From assembly GCF_013409935.1 (NCBI RefSeq), contig NZ_JACCCO010000003.1, forward strand, positions 558,001 to 622,000: a DNA stretch of 64,000 nt, read 5' to 3'. This document shows, in pieces, positions 61,641 to 64,000 of this stretch; the first letter of the stretch is position 1, and every line of letters starts with the position of its first letter. The position numbers were made by a program, and so were the translations under genes. The notes below the pieces were generated by a model that was given only the letters and a program-made list of their open reading frames with translations, was not told the DNA's origin and made no database searches. Source of the DNA: Streptosporangium sandarakinum. Lineage in GTDB: Bacteria; Actinomycetota; Actinomycetes; Streptosporangiales; Streptosporangiaceae.

Positions 61641-63427
61641 GGCGTCCCCTGCGCGGACGGCGTCCGCGGTGACGCGGCCGGCGACGCAGTGGCCACGACG
61701 GGACCGGGCGGGCCGGGCGGGCCGGAGGCGGATCCGGGAGGCCCGGGAGGCGGGCCGTCCGCCTGGAAGACGGCGCGGTACGCCGGGTCCCTCCACAGCG
61801 CCCGGTGCGTGCCGTAGCCGCGCACCCGCCCGCCGTCCAGCCAGATCACCCGGTCCGCCGCCGCCGCGGTCGCGGCGCGGTGCGTCACGACCAGCCGGGT
61901 ACGGCCGCCCAGCCGCCCGGCCAGCGCCGCGGCGACCTGCCGCTCGGTGACGGTGTCGAGGCTGGAGGTGGCGTCGTCCAGGACGAGCAGCCGCCGCCCG
62001 TGCGCGAACGCCCGCGCCAGCCCCAGGCGCTGCCGCTCCCCGCCCGACATCGGGGCGTCGTCCAGGCGCGTGCCGTACCCCAGGGGGAGCCGCCGGACGA
62101 ACGCGTCGGCGCACGCCTCCCGGGCGGCCCGGCGCACGGCCCGCGGGTCCGGCTCGTCCAGCCCCAGGCCGACGGCCTCCTCGACGGTGTCGCCGACCAG
62201 CACCGGACGTTCGAAGGCGTAGCCCACCGCCCGGCGCAGCGCCCCGGGCGACAGCCGGGGCAGCGGCACCCCGTCCAGCAGGACCGTCCCGGCGGCGGGG
62301 TCGGCCAGCCGCCCGGCGAGCGCGGCCAGGGCCGACTTGCCGCTGCCGGAGCGCCCGACCACCGCCACCGAGCAGCCGCCCGGGACGACCAGGTCGATCT
62401 CGCCGAGCCCTTCGGCGCGCACGCCGCGCAGCTCCAGCGTTCCGGGGCCGGCCGGCAGCGGGCTCTCGCCGTAGGCCCGCGGAGTCCCGGCGGTCAGCTC
62501 GGTGATCCGGACGGCCGCGGCGCGCGCCCGGGCCAGCCGGGCGACCTGGCCGAGCGCCGAGCCGATGCCCGCGCCGAGCACGACGTAGCGGGCGGCGGAG
62601 TACAGCTCGCCCGCGGTCAGCCCGCCGTCCGCCAGTCGCAGCCCGCCCACCGCCAGCACGGCCACCTCCAGCAGCGGCACCACGGCGCCCGCCCGCACGC
62701 CGGCGCTCGCGTTGGCCCGCCACATGTCCATGGCGTGCCCGCGCAGCCGGGGCAGCGCGGCCAGCACCCGGGCCTTCTCCGCCGCCCCGGTGCCCGCGGC
62801 GGCGATCGTCCGGGCCCCGGCGAGGGCGTCGACCAGGCGGGCGGCGATGTCGCCCTGGGCCTCCTGGTAGCCGCCGGCGATCGAGGTGCCGGCCCGCAGG
62901 AACGCCCGCAGCACGAAGGTGATCAGGACGAGGCCGCAGACCAGGGTCAGGGCCAGCCGGACGTCGATGAGGGTGAGCGCCACGATGCCGCCCGCCGAGG
63001 GGATCACCAGCGCCGCCGCGGTGACGAGCGCCTCCGGCGCCCGACCGGCCTCCTCGGCGTTCACCCCCATCCGGGTGACGAGGTCCCCTTCGGGGAGGCG
63101 GCGGGTCAGCGCGGGCCCGGCGCCGAGGACGTGCCGCAGGGCCCGCAGGCGGAGCCACGCCGTGGCCTGGGCGCCGCTCACCCCGGCGCCCCAGACGCCC
63201 AGGGCGTCGCAGGCGACCGCCCCGGCCACGAGCGCCGCGCAGACGCCCGCCCAGGTCCAGGCCCCGCCCGCCGGGCCGGCCGCGACCAGGGCGTCGACGG
63301 CCCGGCCCAGCGCGTAGGGGAGCGCCAGTTCGGCCAGCGCCCCGGCGACGGAGGAGACGGCGAGGACGCCCAGCCAGGGGCCGCCGCGCCGTACGGTCTG
63401 GGCGAGCAGCCGGTCCGCCATCCGCAC
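61637..63427 (-). CDS. ABC exporter half-transporter A (lanthipeptide export)
   Basis: 596 residues from GTG 63427 (AGGAGG six bases upstream). Six membrane helices (~18-300), then an NBD: Walker A GRSGSGKS (358-365), canonical signature MSGGE (460-464), H-loop His516. Walker B reads LLVLDDAT: Asp485 replaces the catalytic Glu. Together with partner B this makes a degenerate site (Walker B of A with LSPAE of B) and a consensus site. No C39 peptidase domain, so leader removal needs another enzyme. The Pro/Gly-rich C-terminus is unusual. First gene after the precursors and hairpin. Confidence 0.92.
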   Translation of the reverse strand: MRMADRLLAQTVRRGGPWLGVLAVSSVAGALAELALPYALGRAVDALVAAGPAGGAWTWAGVCAALVAGAVACDALGVWGAGVSGAQATAWLRLRALRHVLGAGPALTRRLPEGDLVTRMGVNAEEAGRAPEALVTAAALVIPSAGGIVALTLIDVRLALTLVCGLVLITFVLRAFLRAGTSIAGGYQEAQGDIAARLVDALAGARTIAAAGTGAAEKARVLAALPRLRGHAMDMWRANASAGVRAGAVVPLLEVAVLAVGGLRLADGGLTAGELYSAARYVVLGAGIGSALGQVARLARARAAAVRITELTAGTPRAYGESPLPAGPGTLELRGVRAEGLGEIDLVVPGGCSVAVVGRSGSGKSALAALAGRLADPAAGTVLLDGVPLPRLSPGALRRAVGYAFERPVLVGDTVEEAVGLGLDEPDPRAVRRAAREACADAFVRRLPLGYGTRLDDAPMSGGERQRLGLARAFAHGRRLLVLDDATSSLDTVTERQVAAALAGRLGGRTRLVVTHRAATAAAADRVIWLDGGRVRGYGTHRALWRDPAYRAVFQADGPPPGPPGSASGPPGPPGPVVATASPAASPRTPSAQGTP

Positions 63428-63496
63428 CGGTCCCTCCTTCGCTCGAAAGGTTCTGGGGCCCGCTCGACGGGGCTCGGAAGAAGTCCCCGGAACAGG

Positions 63497-63539
63497 CCGT
63501 GCCCGGGACGGCCGCCGTCATCGGCCGCCCCGGGCACGG
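63497..63539 (-). terminator. Attenuator-like stem-loop between precursor genes and exporter genes
   Basis: 17-base-pair stem with one G-U pair (arms 63497-63513 and 63523-63539, nine-base loop), eight bases past the last precursor stop. In the transcript it follows the precursors, so it could let most transcription end there and keep exporter expression low, as in many bacteriocin operons. Confidence 0.6.
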
Positions 63540-63546
63540 GGTGTCA

Positions 63547-63678
63547 CTAGTGGCAGAGCAGCAGGCTCAGGTTGCTCGGCGTGTAGGACTCGCAGCCCAG
63601 GACGGTCAGCGAGCTGCCGCCGCCACCGCCGTGGCCGCCGCCGGGAGCCTCAAGAGCCTGGAGGTCGAGAAGAACCAT
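63547..63678 (-). CDS. Class III lanthipeptide precursor, copy 3 of 3 in transcription order
   Basis: 43 residues from ATG 63678, with AGGTAAGGAAA upstream, ending in tandem stops (TAG, TGA). Leader: LLDLQALEAP (3-12), close to LFDLQSMETP of RamS (SapB), i.e. the LxDLQ box recognised by class III synthetases. Then a Gly-rich spacer (13-21) with one His. Core: S22-x2-T25-x3-C29 and S35-x2-S38-x3-C42, both fitting the S-x2-S/T-x3-C labionin/lanthionine motif; LSLLLC resembles the ASLLLC ring of SapB. Too short for standard gene finders. Leader Pro12 is the expected peptidase site. Confidence 0.9.
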   Translation of the reverse strand: MVLLDLQALEAPGGGHGGGGGSSLTVLGCESYTPSNLSLLLCH

Positions 63679-63710
63679 TTTCCTTACCTCTTCCTTGTGA
63701 TCGGAGACGA

Positions 63711-63842
63711 CTAGTGGCAGAGCAGGGCGCTCAGGTTGCTCGGCGTCTGGGACTCGCAGCCCAGGACGGTCAGCGTGCTGCCGCCGCCACCGCCGTGGCC
63801 GCCGCCGGGAGCCTCGAGAGCCTGGAGGTCGAGAAGAACCAT
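63711..63842 (-). CDS. Class III lanthipeptide precursor, copy 2 of 3
   Basis: 43 residues from ATG 63842 with GGAG eight bases upstream. The leader is identical to copy 3 (LLDLQALEAP, same Gly/His spacer). The core differs at three positions: T23 for S23, Q32 for Y32 and A39 for L39; both ring motifs (S22/T25/C29 and S35/S38/C42) are kept. The 32-base gap to copy 3 holds only its ribosome site, so the copies are read from one message. Confidence 0.9.
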   Translation of the reverse strand: MVLLDLQALEAPGGGHGGGGGSTLTVLGCESQTPSNLSALLCH

Positions 63843-63876
63843 GGTGTTACTCCGTTTCTGGCGATCGGGAAGAGGA

Positions 63877-64000
63877 TCAGTGGCACAGGAGCAGGCTCAG
63901 GTTGCTCGGCGTGCAGGACTCGCAACCGAGAACGGTCAGCGAGCTGCCGCCGCCGCCACCGCCACCCCCGTTGGGGGCTTCCAGGCTCTGGAGGTCGAGA
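63877..64000 (-). CDS. Class III lanthipeptide precursor, copy 1 of 3 (cut by the right edge)
   Basis: Visible from the LDLQSLEAP box to the TGA stop at 63877; only the first few residues are missing. The spacer starts with Asn and has eight Gly, no His, same length as the other copies. Core has the two S-x2-S/T-x3-C motifs plus an extra Cys at the equivalent of position 32 (ESCTP), so three thiols. A third thiol could form a disulfide or a different ring. First of the three in the transcript; the synthetase gene would lie upstream, outside the window. Confidence 0.88.
   Translation of the reverse strand, partial: LDLQSLEAPNGGGGGGGGSSLTVLGCESCTPSNLSLLLCH

Noticed and set aside
59889..63550. 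Plus-strand open frames of 642, 554 and 581 codons opposite the exporter genes
   Set aside because: The minus strand has intact Walker, signature and H-loop motifs; plus-strand products have no recognisable features.
63547..64000. CRISPR-like repeats at the right edge
   Set aside because: The ~165-base periodic similarity is the three precursor genes with conserved codons and spacing, not short repeats with unique spacers.

Overview
The window is very GC-rich, with strongly GC-biased third codon positions, GTG/TTG starts and many 4-base stop/start overlaps. XRE/DUF397 regulator pairs, a RamS-like class III lanthipeptide locus, DUF5753 and DUF4082 proteins point to a filamentous actinomycete. 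Streptosporangiaceae (Streptosporangium or Nonomuraea type) is my best guess; no rRNA or other taxonomic marker is present. I see no tRNA, rRNA, CRISPR array or prophage.

Layout. (1) 1-17,400 is a cell-envelope/exopolysaccharide region: two GT4 glycosyltransferases, a Wzx/MATE-type flippase, a GT2 enzyme, a WbqC-like protein, a GNAT, a methyltransferase, and an overlapping minus-strand operon (rffA, GtrA-type flippase, rfbA, rfbB) that should make a dTDP-4-amino-4,6-dideoxyhexose. A UDP-sugar dehydrogenase and two large secreted DUF4082 proteins lie among them; one DUF4082 protein carries an ice-binding-like (DUF3494) domain, the other an N,N-dimethylformamidase-like domain. (2) 17,460-24,040 holds a carboxymuconolactone-decarboxylase-like protein, a DUF397/XRE pair divergent from an RsbW-type ATPase, a secreted M14 carboxypeptidase with a minisatellite, a methyltransferase and an aldehyde dehydrogenase. 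(3) 24,235-31,847 is a five-gene operon: SWIM zinc finger, DUF5691, MoxR AAA+ ATPase, DUF5682, VWA. It is the actinobacterial counterpart of the E. coli yehL/M/P/Q set. (4) 32,028-39,579 holds an MFS transporter whose stop codon lies in the end of an IS200/IS605-type (TnpB-only) element, an enolase-superfamily protein without its catalytic lysines, a YdcF-like protein and two alpha/beta hydrolases. (5) 39,757-52,369 is DNA maintenance: sbcD-sbcC, a ThrE-type exporter, and a three-gene SMC/winged-helix/kleisin-like operon resembling MukBEF/MksBEF/Wadjet JetABC but with no JetD nuclease. (6) 52,429-57,805 has an SDR, a sensor kinase, a graveyard of truncated genes around one intact cupin, and a NarL-type response regulator. 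(7) 57,793-64,000 is the most interesting part: the downstream half of a class III lanthipeptide cluster. It has three tandem precursors, the last cut by the window edge, then an attenuator-like hairpin, two half-ABC exporters with matching degenerate/consensus ATP sites, and a prolyl oligopeptidase, all on the minus strand with 4-base overlaps.

How they fit. The lanthipeptide locus is nearly self-explanatory. Each precursor has a RamS-like LxDLQ leader, one leader proline that a prolyl oligopeptidase could use, an unusual polyglycine spacer, and two S-x2-S/T-x3-C ring motifs. The ABC pair would export the product. The synthetase (LanKC/RamC type) is not in the window and is expected beyond the right edge.
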